Source: Massariosphaeria phaeospora (Eukaryota; Ascomycota; Dothideomycetes; Pleosporales). Taken from it: a DNA stretch of 64,000 bases. The notes beneath the pieces are model-generated. The model was not told the origin of the DNA. It ran no database searches and was given only the letters and a program-made list of their open reading frames with translations. Positions 54,414 to 64,000 of the stretch are shown one piece after another. Both the position numbers and the translations under genes were made by a program. Numbering within the stretch: the first letter of the stretch is position 1; each line of letters starts with the position of its first letter. The stretch lies in assembly GCA_011032825.1 (NCBI GenBank), contig JAADJZ010000027.1, positions 434,001-498,000 on the forward strand, given 5' to 3'.

Positions 54414-56093
54414 ATGCACAACTCCGTTATGAAGCCCAGTTCTCCGCTCACCCTGCAACCTCCCCCGGCTTCCCATGCGACGCACCTGTCCCTGCGCGGC
54501 GGCGAGCACAGGACACCGCTGCATCCCCTGAAGCAAAGCCCGTCCTCAACTGTCGACGACGGCCATTTCGACGACGTTGACTTCACAGACGCGATCCGGC
54601 CGCCGCCTTCCGCCTTTTCTCCAGCTACCACGGCCGCGACTGCCTACGACCCACATAGTGACTCGCCGTCCCCCCTCGAGAACTTTAGGCCTGCACCCCA
54701 CATTGGCCACCAGCGCTCTTTGACCGACACCTTCTTTGACAACTCCCAACAGTTCCTAAGCCGGGCGACATCAACACTCCAGCAGCATACTTCCCGAGCA
54801 TCTTTGCATTCCCCCACCAAGTCGCTCGCCAGCTTTATTCCCTCGCGCAGCGCCGTCGAGTCCACTGCCAGCCAGCCGAAGATCAGGGCGTTGCAGAACT
54901 GGTTCAACGGCACGTCAGGTGCTGTCAATCTCGGCGTCCCTCCTCAAGCCGACGACGACGACGAAGACTCCGACTCAGGCTCCGACTCGGTCTCGGTCTC
55001 GGACGGAGACTCCTACGACTACGACTCGGAAGAGGAAGAAGAAGAGGAAGAGGAAGAGGACGGCAATATGATGGCGGGCATCTTCAGCCGTGCGCCGGCC
55101 CTGACCCGCACCTCCACCCATACCCCCAAGCCATCATCGCCGGCCCCATCAAAACCACAGACCCAGACGCCAACAACTTCGAGCAAGTTCGCATGGCTTC
55201 TGTCGACGCAGAAGAACGCAGCCCCACCACCGTCCAGCCCATCACCACCAACTTACCACAACCCCTCAGACGAGCTACTGAAGCTCAACATCTCCACCTC
55301 GCTCTTCCCACACGGTCCCGTTGATCCGCTTGACCCAACCTCCTTCCACGACCTACTCTCCAATGCCGAGTCCCTCCTCTCTCGCTACCAGTCCTCTTAC
55401 CGCAAACTCTCGTCCTCTCTAGTCGATGCGGAGGCCGAACAAAGCGCACAAGATGACGAACTCGACGAAGCAGAGACACGCGTGCGACATCTCAAGATGC
55501 AGCTCGAGGCCATGGCTGCACGAGCCAGCGAGCAGGACGCACAAATGCAGCAGATGATGGAGGAGCTCACCTTCGAACGCCGGGCACGCCAAGAAGAGGA
55601 GGCAGCTAGGAAGCGAAGCCTGGCGCTAATACGAGGCGGATCAGGATGCGAACACAATGTCCGTGCGGATGCCGGTCTGGAACAAGATTCTCCTCGCCGA
55701 CGGAATCGCATCTCGAACTCCGACGTCAGCGTCGACTCCGGTTTCGAGTCCGAGTGCGAAACAGACGCCGCCAGCATCTTCTCGCACACGAACTGCATGA
55801 GTCCCACTTCTACCGTGGCTTCCGAGTTCGAGCCTGCCGACGCTACGCCGAAGGGTAAACGGATCCCGAAGCCACAGCCGCTCGAGCGAACCAGTACGTA
55901 CGACAAAGTTCGCGACGGAAGCGTAGACCTCGCCAAGGGCGGCTGGGGTTGTGTGAACTGCGAAGGCGGTTCTCAGGCCAGCGTGTGGGGGAGACTAGCA
56001 AAGGAGAGGGAAGAGAACCACTTTTTACGAAAGCGTGTTGGCGAACTGGAGGAGGGAGCCGAAGACGCGCTGAACATCATCAGGACTTGGTAA
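54414..56093 (+). CDS. Conserved-looking acidic coiled-coil protein, function unknown
   Basis: Single exon, 559 residues (an in-frame ATG at 54429, MKPSSPLTLQ, is an equally good start). The N-terminal third is Ser/Pro-rich with HQRSLTDTFFDNSQQFLSRA and KIRALQNWFNGTSG. An acidic tract (DDDDEDSDSGSD, then ten Glu) follows near residues 180-215. A helical coiled coil runs from about 330 to 400 (LLSRYQSSYRKLSSSLVDAE, TRVRHLKMQLEAMAARASEQ). Near the end a C-x-x-C pair (GWGCVNCEGGSQASVWGRL) precedes a final helix EREENHFLRKRVGELEEG. The layout suggests a cytoskeletal or scaffold role, but no family is recognised. Confidence 0.75.
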   Translation: MHNSVMKPSSPLTLQPPPASHATHLSLRGGEHRTPLHPLKQSPSSTVDDGHFDDVDFTDAIRPPPSAFSPATTAATAYDPHSDSPSPLENFRPAPHIGHQRSLTDTFFDNSQQFLSRATSTLQQHTSRASLHSPTKSLASFIPSRSAVESTASQPKIRALQNWFNGTSGAVNLGVPPQADDDDEDSDSGSDSVSVSDGDSYDYDSEEEEEEEEEEDGNMMAGIFSRAPALTRTSTHTPKPSSPAPSKPQTQTPTTSSKFAWLLSTQKNAAPPPSSPSPPTYHNPSDELLKLNISTSLFPHGPVDPLDPTSFHDLLSNAESLLSRYQSSYRKLSSSLVDAEAEQSAQDDELDEAETRVRHLKMQLEAMAARASEQDAQMQQMMEELTFERRARQEEEAARKRSLALIRGGSGCEHNVRADAGLEQDSPRRRNRISNSDVSVDSGFESECETDAASIFSHTNCMSPTSTVASEFEPADATPKGKRIPKPQPLERTSTYDKVRDGSVDLAKGGWGCVNCEGGSQASVWGRLAKEREENHFLRKRVGELEEGAEDALNIIRTW

Positions 56094-57418
56094 TACCAGA
56101 GTCGGTTTTTTCCTTTGTACAATCGCAGGGCGGATTCGGTGGCCTGGTCTCTGGGATGCATTTCTTGGGCATTATTTGACGGCATTAGATTGCATCTTCA
56201 CTGAACAGTTTGGTCGGCGTGGTTCGTCGTCGGATAGCATAACGTAGCGTAGTATAGCGTAGGACATGATACTGTTCGATCGCATAAATAATAAAAACTA
56301 AATCACTTTACTGAATACCTATTTCCCTTCTGTCTGTCGCCCCTTTAGATGCTCTCCTCGAGGTGAACATAAACCGCGCCCTGGCGTGCTGGACAAGCGC
56401 GTGTCCGGACACATAAACTTCTTCAATGACACCCGGGACAGAATTCGTCGCTGAGTTGCTAGGTAGTCTTGACCGCATCCTCTCGCGTTTTATGGTTTTA
56501 GTGATGTATTACTTGGTATGCTAGATACGATAGGGCTTTGTAAGGAGAAGAACAAAGTCCTAATAGAGTGCTAATATACTGTATACTGTTGAGAGGATGG
56601 ACGTTCCGTAATCTGACGTCTTCGCCGAGATCGATGATGTTGACAAGCGAGACGGTTCGGATGCACCTTCGGCTCCGACAGCATCAAGATACTTGATCAC
56701 ACCCAAACAGTCACACCCGAGTTGATATTGTTCCCACAGTTCACCGCTGCCCTATCTCGAAGATCAAACGCCTGCTTGCGGTGGAACGGCGGTCGCGCAT
56801 CGAGGCATGGCACCGTCTTCTCGCTCACACTCAACTTGTACAAAATACTCCTCCCATCATACCACATATTGTGCAGGACCGCGACCTCGCGCGGATTGAA
56901 CGACGCGCGAAACCCCCACTTCTAATGACTCATCAGGATGCACGATATCAATCGAGTCGTTCCGCAGGCCTCCCAGCAACAGCTATGGCGCATACTCACC
57001 ACCCTCGCAGTGGTCGACCACATGCGCCTTGCTCGCCAGACTCTCTCCCTTACCCCCATGCAGAATCTAACTAGACTAACCGCAACGCAACGCATATAAT
57101 CCAGGACAGGTTGTCCACCATTCGGCGTGCATTGAATACGCGTTCGCGTGCATTACGCGTGTTCTTGTAAGACATCCAAGAAACGCTGTGGCACCTCAGC
57201 GGCTGCAATAAATACCATCGAACCCCGCACTTGTCAACAGAGCCAACTTTCCATCCTGCAATATCTTCAGCCTTACCAGATTGAGGAGGGACTTACCTCC
57301 TTTGTCGTAGAACTCCTTGATAAGTCCGCTCTCGAAAGTGGCCTATGCTCCTACTTCTGTCGAACTAATACTGTCGACAGTCTGGGGCTTAAGCGCTAGC
57401 CTGACAGCTGCAACTGCG
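56094..57418. other. Intergenic with dispersed repeat copy C
   Basis: About 1.3 kb upstream of the RBR gene. It contains repeat copy C (56504-56600). ORFs at 56722-57074 have some protein-like stretches in two frames but no domain. Confidence 0.5.
56504..56600 (+). repeat. Short dispersed repeat, copy C
   Basis: Contains TATTACTTGGTATGCTAGAT, GGGCTTTGTAAGGAGAAG, CAAAGTCCTAATAGA and the end block GTATACTGTTGAGAGGATGG, in the order seen in copies A and B. Confidence 0.6.
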
Positions 57419-60040
57419 ATGGCACCGTCCCCGGAAACCTTGTGCATCTTCTTCGCTGTTGGGCGCTGTAGAAATGGAGACTCTTGCAAATTTGTGCATG
57501 AGAACGACGCAGGCATACCCAACCACTTCCGGCCGGGTGCTTCAACCCATCCGACGATCAGGAGCCCGGATACCAACCCAAAAATACCTTTCTTGAGTGG
57601 ATTCCAAGGCCGGCGAGCGGACATTGTTCCCCGAGCGCAGTTAGACTCTCGCGCAAAAGTCCCGTGCAGGTACCTTTCGCAATGGGGAAGCTGTCAGAGA
57701 GACTCTTGTCCGTTCCTTCATGACATGCAAGGCCGGGAGAACATAAACACCCATGGCCAAGGGGTTGAATTGAACGAAGACGAGGTTAGCAGTTTGTGAT
57801 TTGACTCACGATTACTTAGTGCTCACTACCAACAGGACCAGGAACCTGAAGATCTCATTCGGGTTTTCTCTGGGGCGTCAGTACAATTCAACGAATTCGG
57901 CCACGTTCTCAAAGTTTCACTCCCAACAGACTACTCGGTTGCGTGCATCACAGGCCTCCCACCGGGGACCACTCCTGAAGCAGTCGTAAATACCCTTTGT
58001 GACTTAGGCTTCAACCTAGACATCAATCAAGTTCGCATCCCCAGCCAAGGCGTCTTGTCAGAAACAAGGGCCACCGTTAAAATGGATGATCCATTGTTTG
58101 CTCAAGAATTGAGTTCTAGGCTTAATACGACCCAATCTGTACTCAGCGCAGCGCCATTAGCCACTGCTATGAAACGAACAGACTGCAGAAAAGTCTCCAT
58201 CTCCTGGCACAAAGCTGCCCACAAGGCATGGCTGAATTTTGGGACCGGGGAACTTGCGAACCGTGTTGCGGGGAAATTCAACGATGGCAGATTCACATGT
58301 TTAGGTCGACGCGTCAAGTCTTCCGCAGGCAAGCAAACTTCAAGCTACAACATATACTCCAAGAATCCCGTGCCCTGGACCATCACTTTAAGCGATATTC
58401 CTAGGGAAGCGACAGTCGCCGATATCAAGAGGGCCATTACATCGCGTTACGATGATCCCCGTCATATTGAGATGGGAGACATCAGCTACCAAGCGTCAGA
58501 TGCGGAAGTGAGCATCGAAGTACGTTCGCAGTTAGAAAAACATGGACCACTCGAGAGCTTCCACCTCTTCTGCGCGCCTACAGGGAAGCGAGTAAAAGCT
58601 ACAGCGTGGTTTCAGGATGAGGTAGATGCCAGGTCGGCGCACTCGCTGAATGATGTACAACTGGATATCTTGGGGAAGGGTCGATTGACTGTTGCGCTCG
58701 TGTCATCGGCCAAGGTCAAAGTCCCCACAGCAGTCTACACTGCTTCCAAGATCCGAATCGACGAGGCGCAGACGAGTTGGAAGCAACGGTATTTGACGTT
58801 CCGCGTTTACCCTGACGCCAGACAACAGTTTACGTCGTTGAAGGTTGAGGGTGCCAATGCGAAAGATGTGGCTGCAGCACGGAAGGAGCTCGACCAGATT
58901 CTGAGTGGAGAAATCATCACTGATGGCGGACGGGCGCTGTGGAGTCCGGCTTTTAGTACCAACGGAAATGCATGGAGAAAACTCAAGGCGATTGAGGCAG
59001 AGCTGAAGGTCATTGTGGTCCGAAGTAAATCCAAGCGCCAACTTCGCTTCCACGGATCTCCTGAGAAACTTCAGCAAGCAGTTAGCCGAATCGTGGAGTT
59101 GCTCAAGGAAGAGCCGACGACGGTCCATGCCATCGACCTTCCACCGCACGATCTCGCCTGGGCGGTTCAAGGGGGGTTCAAGGAGATCGAGCAAGCGTTA
59201 GGCAAACATGTCGCCGTATTCGACGTGGCATCAAGGAGACTCCTCATCAATGGCACTTTTGAGCAACATGCGCTAGCCCTAGCAATTACGCAGGGCAAGC
59301 CTGTTTCCAAGCCTCACCGCCCCCTCCCTGATACCAGCTCCGCTACGCTCACCGAAGACTGCCCTATCTGCTTCTGCGAAGCCGAAAACGCCGTCCAGAC
59401 GGCTTGCAAGCACACCTACTGCCTGGAATGCCTAGAGGAATACTGCAAATCCGTGGCTTCAACCAGCAAAGAAGAGTTCAAGATCAAGTGCCAAGGCGAC
59501 GCAGGTAACTGCACTGCCGTTTTCGCGCTGCGCGAGCTGAATGCCCACATTTCCTCTTCAACTTTCGAAGCGGTGCTGCGCTCCTCGTTCGAAGAGTACA
59601 CACAGCGTCACCCTGAGACGTTCCGCTGGTGCCCGACCCCCGAGTGCGGCTTCATCTACCGGTGCGCTGCAACGTCGACGTCAGCGTCGGCGGCGGCGAC
59701 GGGACGACTTCCAAGCTACGTGTGCCCGAACTGTTTTGAGTCGCTGTGTACGTCTTGCCACGCGCAGCACGGAGCCTACACGTGCGCCGAGTACAAGGAC
59801 ATTGCATCGGGCGGCCTCACAGCGCTCGCGAAGCTCAAGAAGCAGCTTAACATCAAGGACTGCCCTAAATGCTCGACGCCTATGGAGAAGACCTCCGGCT
59901 GCAACCACATGACGTGCGGAGGCTGCAAGACGCACATTTGCTGGGTTTGTATGGCGGTATTCGAGAGGCAACAGCCTTGCTACGACCACATGAACAAAGA
60001 GCATGGCGGTATTGGACTGGATTACGGATATATGGATTGA
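57419..60040 (+). CDS. CCCH zinc-finger RBR E3 ubiquitin ligase
   Basis: Exons 57419-57784 and 57836-60040 (51-nt intron, phase 0) give 856 residues. Two CCCH fingers lie at the N-terminus (LCIFFAVGRCRNGDSCKFVH; PCRYLSQWGSCQRDSCPFLH), which suggests RNA binding. A long middle region has RRM-like or KH-like segments (VACITGLPPGTTPEAVVNTL; LTVALVSSAKVKVP). The C-terminal RBR module has RING1 CPICFCEAENAVQTACKHTY, an IBR with RWCPTPECGFIY and YVCPNCFESLCTSCHAQHG, and RING2 CPKCSTPMEKTSGCNHMTC. The last Cys of that motif is the predicted catalytic residue that accepts ubiquitin. The protein is typical of fungal IBR proteins with CCCH fingers. Confidence 0.9.
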
Positions 60041-60927
60041 TGATGGTAAAGGTTGGTGAAAAATTAGTGGGCACGTTGTCGCCTTTAGTTGGGCGAGCGG
60101 ACAAAGCTAGAACTATAGGTACAGAGGGACTATGTAGAGATCACGAAATCGTTGTAAGGAGTTACTAGAATCATGTGTACTGCCTGCTTACAGTATGCCT
60201 AGGTATTGAAGTTAGTAAACGAAATCTTGAAGCTACAGTCAATCCAAAATATACCCGTTTTAGCAATAACTTCACAAAAACGTCCCAAATCTGCATAGGA
60301 GAAGGATGTTTTACAGCGAACGATAAACCTAAGCCTTCTACTAAAATCCTTGTATCCAGTACAGGAGTACATTTATTTGGAAGTAATTAAACCCTTTTTA
60401 GTAATTCTTCCTTAGCATTCCTTGAGATTTTTCTTATCCTTTTTCTTAGTCGTGCAGTACCTCACGTAATAGAGGAGAATAGTAAGAAGTAAAGATAAAG
60501 TTGAACCCCTTGGATTGGTGTTTGTGTGACAATGAGATGTGGGGACGCTAGGTCGCCTAGCTTCCCCGCACTCTGCACTCCGGTCCGCCACTTCCGTCTT
60601 CCACTCTCACCACACGACTGAGATGAGAACTGCCGATTTGAGATAATGAGCACCTTGGTTTCTGCACTTGGGACAGATAACGAACATGTTCCTATCTACA
60701 TATATGTCCCCGCTCGTAGCACGATGGGGCGGACTGTTCTTACCCCCTAAGCCAATTCTCCTGAAGTTCAGTTACGGCAGGTGTGGTTACCTCCTGATTA
60801 TATTGTTTTCGGACCCAGAGAGTCTCTACTGTCTATTTCCAAAGCGACATCATCCATCGAGACGCTACGCTCGACTGCAAATCTAACTCACCAGCTTCGA
60901 ACCGAGCGCCAACATAAACATCGCGAC
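60041..60927. other. Intergenic
   Basis: Between the RBR and F-box genes, partly AT-rich at 60170-60480. No gene is seen. Confidence 0.55.
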
Positions 60928-62265
60928 ATGAGACGCACATGTACCATTCCGAACGAGATCCTTCTTGATATCTTCGAATATCTCGAACCTTTTCCAGGGG
61001 ACCTCTGTAACGTCATCCTGACTTGTCGAAAATGGTGCACACTCGCTACCCCAATCTTATACGCTCGAGTCGCGTTAGACTCCAAGCTCCGGGAGGACTC
61101 TCCTGCAGCTCGATTCTCTCAGAGCTATCTCCACCGTGGACTAGTAAAAGCTTGCAGTATCCAAATCACACAAGTACATCTAATGGGTTTCGGCATCTTT
61201 TCGGCAGAAGCTTTCAACCGACTTACAGAGATATGCGAGGTTCTACCGCACTTGGAGAAATTGAGAGGATTCTCACTGGGTTTCGAAAAGCCGGTTGATC
61301 AGGGGTTCCCTGCTCCAAGCATCGCAATTGTTTCCATACTGAACAGCCTTCCTAAGACAGTGTTGCATCTCAATCTGGACTGCAGTAGCTTGGGCAGGCC
61401 GTCCCTAGTGCAGCCTCACATTTGTCAAGCTATAAGCGCTCACATACCGCGGCTCAGAAGTCTGCGTCTTCGGGCATCGTACCTGTGTTCCGGTCTGTTC
61501 TCTTGCCTTACCTCCCACGCGACATTTGAACACGACAGAGATGGCGAAACCTCTCCATACATGCCAACCCTTCCGAACGCGGCCTCAGCACTGGAACACG
61601 TAGTAATTCGCCTTGACGGGCATCCTCAATCACCGAACGGAGCGAATACATGTATCTGCTATTCCGGAGAGGTACACTTACGGGGAGCACGGCTAGCGAA
61701 GACACTGCAGAACTTGTACGAGTCGGGCGCATTTCCAGCTTTGCAACAATTTGCTGTGATAGGCAGAGTGGACGCGGCACCTTCTCCGCGTAACGATCAT
61801 TGGAATGCGTTCAAGGTCAGATACTTGACTAGAAATGCTATGAACACCATGACATATCCTTGGTGCGCAAGAGGAGGATCAAGCTCGCTGTTTATGATCC
61901 GAGATTTTGACGGAGACTGGTTCGGCTCGTTTGACCAGGTCACCAATGCCCTCGAAGGACCGCTTGCTTGGATGGAAACTGGAATCGGATCGTGCACACG
62001 TAAGAACCGACTGCGGAACGATACACCCAACTCCTGGACACTTGACCACACTCAATTGGACTCCCGAGAATCGGTCATCCAGAAGTTTGGCGTCTCCTTC
62101 AGGCTTTGGAAGCTTGAGAGCACGACGGGAATGAAGCTGCTGCAAGCTCGCACTTCTTCGGGATTCGACGATGTAGCAGACGTGAGACAGATTGTGCCGA
62201 TGGGGTGGAGATGGGTTCCTGAAGGGCCGAGGAACTGGACGATCGAACCGATAAGCGCTTCATAG
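60928..62265 (+). CDS. F-box protein
   Basis: Single exon of 445 residues starting MRRTCTIPNEILLDIFEYLE, which opens an F-box (CNVILTCRKWCTLATPILYA) in the first 50 residues. F-box proteins bind Skp1 and select substrates for SCF ubiquitin ligases. The remainder has Leu-rich stretches (LPKTVLHLNLDCSSLG; IPRLRSLRLRASYL) that could form LRR-like structure, then a conserved-looking end MGWRWVPEGPRNWTIEPISA. That end is present as a pseudogene fragment at 25270-25342. The upstream codons in frame lack an ATG. Confidence 0.8.
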   Translation: MRRTCTIPNEILLDIFEYLEPFPGDLCNVILTCRKWCTLATPILYARVALDSKLREDSPAARFSQSYLHRGLVKACSIQITQVHLMGFGIFSAEAFNRLTEICEVLPHLEKLRGFSLGFEKPVDQGFPAPSIAIVSILNSLPKTVLHLNLDCSSLGRPSLVQPHICQAISAHIPRLRSLRLRASYLCSGLFSCLTSHATFEHDRDGETSPYMPTLPNAASALEHVVIRLDGHPQSPNGANTCICYSGEVHLRGARLAKTLQNLYESGAFPALQQFAVIGRVDAAPSPRNDHWNAFKVRYLTRNAMNTMTYPWCARGGSSSLFMIRDFDGDWFGSFDQVTNALEGPLAWMETGIGSCTRKNRLRNDTPNSWTLDHTQLDSRESVIQKFGVSFRLWKLESTTGMKLLQARTSSGFDDVADVRQIVPMGWRWVPEGPRNWTIEPISAS

Positions 62266-63274
62266 GTGCCACTGCAGATACTTGCGGGAACAACGAGAAG
62301 TGGAAGCCATTGTCGAACATCACACGGTCGGTACTTCCACGAGGATTTCCCTCTATTCATTTCAAGTTGAATGGCAAGACGCATATGCGATTTAGAGATA
62401 CCCGAACGAGATTATCGTGAGCCAAGTGAACTGTCGCTGTAGGTTCATACTAGTTAGAATGATTCGTTGACAACAGCAGCAGCAGCAGCTCTATATCAAT
62501 ACATCAGTTAGCGTGAAATTAGTAATTGGGCTTCATAACCCAAAGTCAAACGCTTTATTACTGAACTTTGTCACGAATCAAGACCTAAGTGCTAATAAGA
62601 AACAAAGCTATCACAACTCCTATACGAAGCTCGCCAATAAGCTCTGCTATGCATTGCAGCAGACAAGGAGTGCACTGCATATCGGGTGTGATCCTTGATA
62701 ATTAGTGACTGCCGTACACGTGTTGTTGTTTATCTTCACACAATAACTTTGGCAGTACAGTTTCCTGGGCGTTCCAATAACCATCTCCACTCAGCAAGTA
62801 CGACAGCCTTATTCCAGCACAAAACACGTTTTGGTGCCTGGCGCGTTGCCAGTCGAGATTTAATGCCGACTGCACCTATACGTCACAACTGTTTGATAGC
62901 TTACATATGGACGACGTTGTTTGCGGTTCTTGCGCGCTGCTTGTATGTTAGCAGCAACATAACCGCCTCTCTAAGAACAGACTGTCAATTCAGTTGCTGT
63001 TGTATCCTGCCGCCTATTACAGCTACACCGTACGACCGACTATATGGCGGGAAGCCACTCGCTCCAAACCACACAGGACCATACCATAACCACAGTCTCC
63101 CACGTTCCAGACTACACTGACTTTATTCCTCAAATTGTGCGGCCTCGATTCTACTTCTTCACCTTATTCATCTAACGTTTTACCAGCAACCTTGCGTTTC
63201 GCAGCGAATCTCTTCCGTGGGCTGTGTGCAGCAAGACTGGGGCTGTTAATGCGACAACTCGTCATGATTCACAG
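62266..63274. other. Intergenic with a short CAG run
   Basis: Contains a run of CAG/AGC at about 62474-62490. An upstream exon with a signal peptide for the next gene would be expected here but was not identified. Confidence 0.5.
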
Positions 63275-63868
63275 GAATCATAAGCTGCGCTACATTCGAA
63301 CATGACGGCACGACCGAGAAGGTCGATGCGTGGACTCTGAGCTCCGTGTACTGTAAATGTGAGCTGAAGAGGACCGAAAAGAAGGCATATGTTGATTTCG
63401 AAGCAGATACGTCGATCCAACATACCATATGGTTTTCGGACGTGCCTCCCGTGGTCGTCATCTCCACGGTGACGCCGACCATCACTTCAGTTATCCTAGC
63501 TTCAGCTTCTCGTAACCACACGTCCAGTACCACTAGCGATACGAGCAGTATATTGAGCAGTACCTCGAGTCAACTATCTACACCAACTCCTGCATCTACC
63601 CCTCCGAACGAACTATTCAAGTCGTCAATCGTCGGCCTCGCGGTCGGAATACCGCTCAGTCTACTCTTACTTAGCGAGTGTCATCACCTCGCTGCTCTGC
63701 ATTCGCAAACAACGAGCAAAGCGCAAAAAAGATGCCACACCAACAACAGGGGAGAGATTAGTCGAATCAGAGATGTGGACGTCCGCGAACGCGGTCGAGA
63801 AGGAGGTCAAGGATAGTATTGTGGAATTGCCGTGCGCAGACAACGGCTTGCCGGAACCGCAAGGCTAG
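63275..63868 (+). pseudogene. Ser/Thr-rich single-pass membrane protein, frameshifted
   Basis: After a likely splice acceptor (TTCACAG at 63274) the frame reads a Cys-containing ectodomain (SSVYCKCELKRTEKKAY), a Ser/Thr-rich stalk (SASRNHTSSTTSDTSSILSS) and a membrane segment (SSIVGLAVGIPLSLLLL). At about 63675 the frame must shift by one for the cytoplasmic tail: ITSLLCIRKQRAKRKKDATP then VESEMWTSANAVEKEVKDS, ending at the TAG at 63866. The same tail survives as a fragment at 23795-24045. The layout resembles fungal Mid2/WSC-like surface sensors. A tiny intron or a sequencing error could also explain the shift. Confidence 0.5.
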
Positions 63869-64000
63869 ATCAGTGTGCCTCCGAAAGGATTATGCTAACC
63901 TAGCCATATATCTCTATAAAGCTACAATCCTATACATAGTATTCAGCTAATACTACAAGACATATGACAAAATCTAAGTTATAGGTAGTTGTTTTAGTTG

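Noticed and set aside
56722..57074. ORFs upstream of the RBR gene
   Set aside because: Two frames show scattered helix-like sequence but no family match or splice structure; not enough to call a gene.

Overview
The window is nuclear DNA of a filamentous ascomycete, most likely a dothideomycete of the Pleosporales type. This is inferred from 45-65 nt introns with GTAAGT-like donors and CTAAC-like branch sites, the fungal forms of Rad16, Gid9, Bmt5, Elp3 and Pho88, a HET-NACHT-WD40 gene, and transposons whose only coding damage is nonsense mutation. No species is assigned. Exon boundaries were read from splice sites plus reading-frame and family agreement, and the joined lengths divide by three in each completed gene model.

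Left core block (1-29 kb): a partial gene at the left edge, mitochondrial ribosomal protein uL5m, a ubiquitin protease ending in a CAAX-like motif, PHO88/SND3, the GID/CTLH subunit FYV10/GID9, the ribosome biogenesis ATPase ARB1, an HPP-family membrane protein, RAD16, BMT5, succinyl-CoA ligase alpha (7 exons, two under 30 nt), a debris zone at 22-26 kb (solo LTR, broken SEC9-like gene, fragments of genes whose relatives lie at 62-64 kb), ELP3, and a 4-exon gene for V-ATPase subunit f.

Accessory island (about 29.6-50.6 kb): repeats, a 5' half of a tRNA-Gly gene, a broken DUF3435 tyrosine recombinase (the Starship captain family), a complete young copia retrotransposon (identical 169-bp LTRs, TCATA duplication), a HET-NACHT-WD40 NLR gene enclosed by long inverted repeats with TA at both ends, a broken acidic repeat protein, a broken Tc1-type transposase, a GIY-YIG-like gene, and a full-length tRNA-Gly gene interrupted by an intron-like insertion. 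The tRNA-Gly 5' half on the left and the tRNA-Gly gene on the right lie in direct orientation and bracket the recombinase and its possible cargo.

Right core block (52-64 kb): a methyltransferase-GFA fusion, a coiled-coil protein of unknown function, a CCCH/RBR E3 ligase, an F-box protein, and a damaged membrane protein.

The core genes are unrelated housekeeping functions with no clustered pathway. The island is where novelty is concentrated: recombinase, NLR in its own inverted-repeat unit, and tRNA-associated boundaries.
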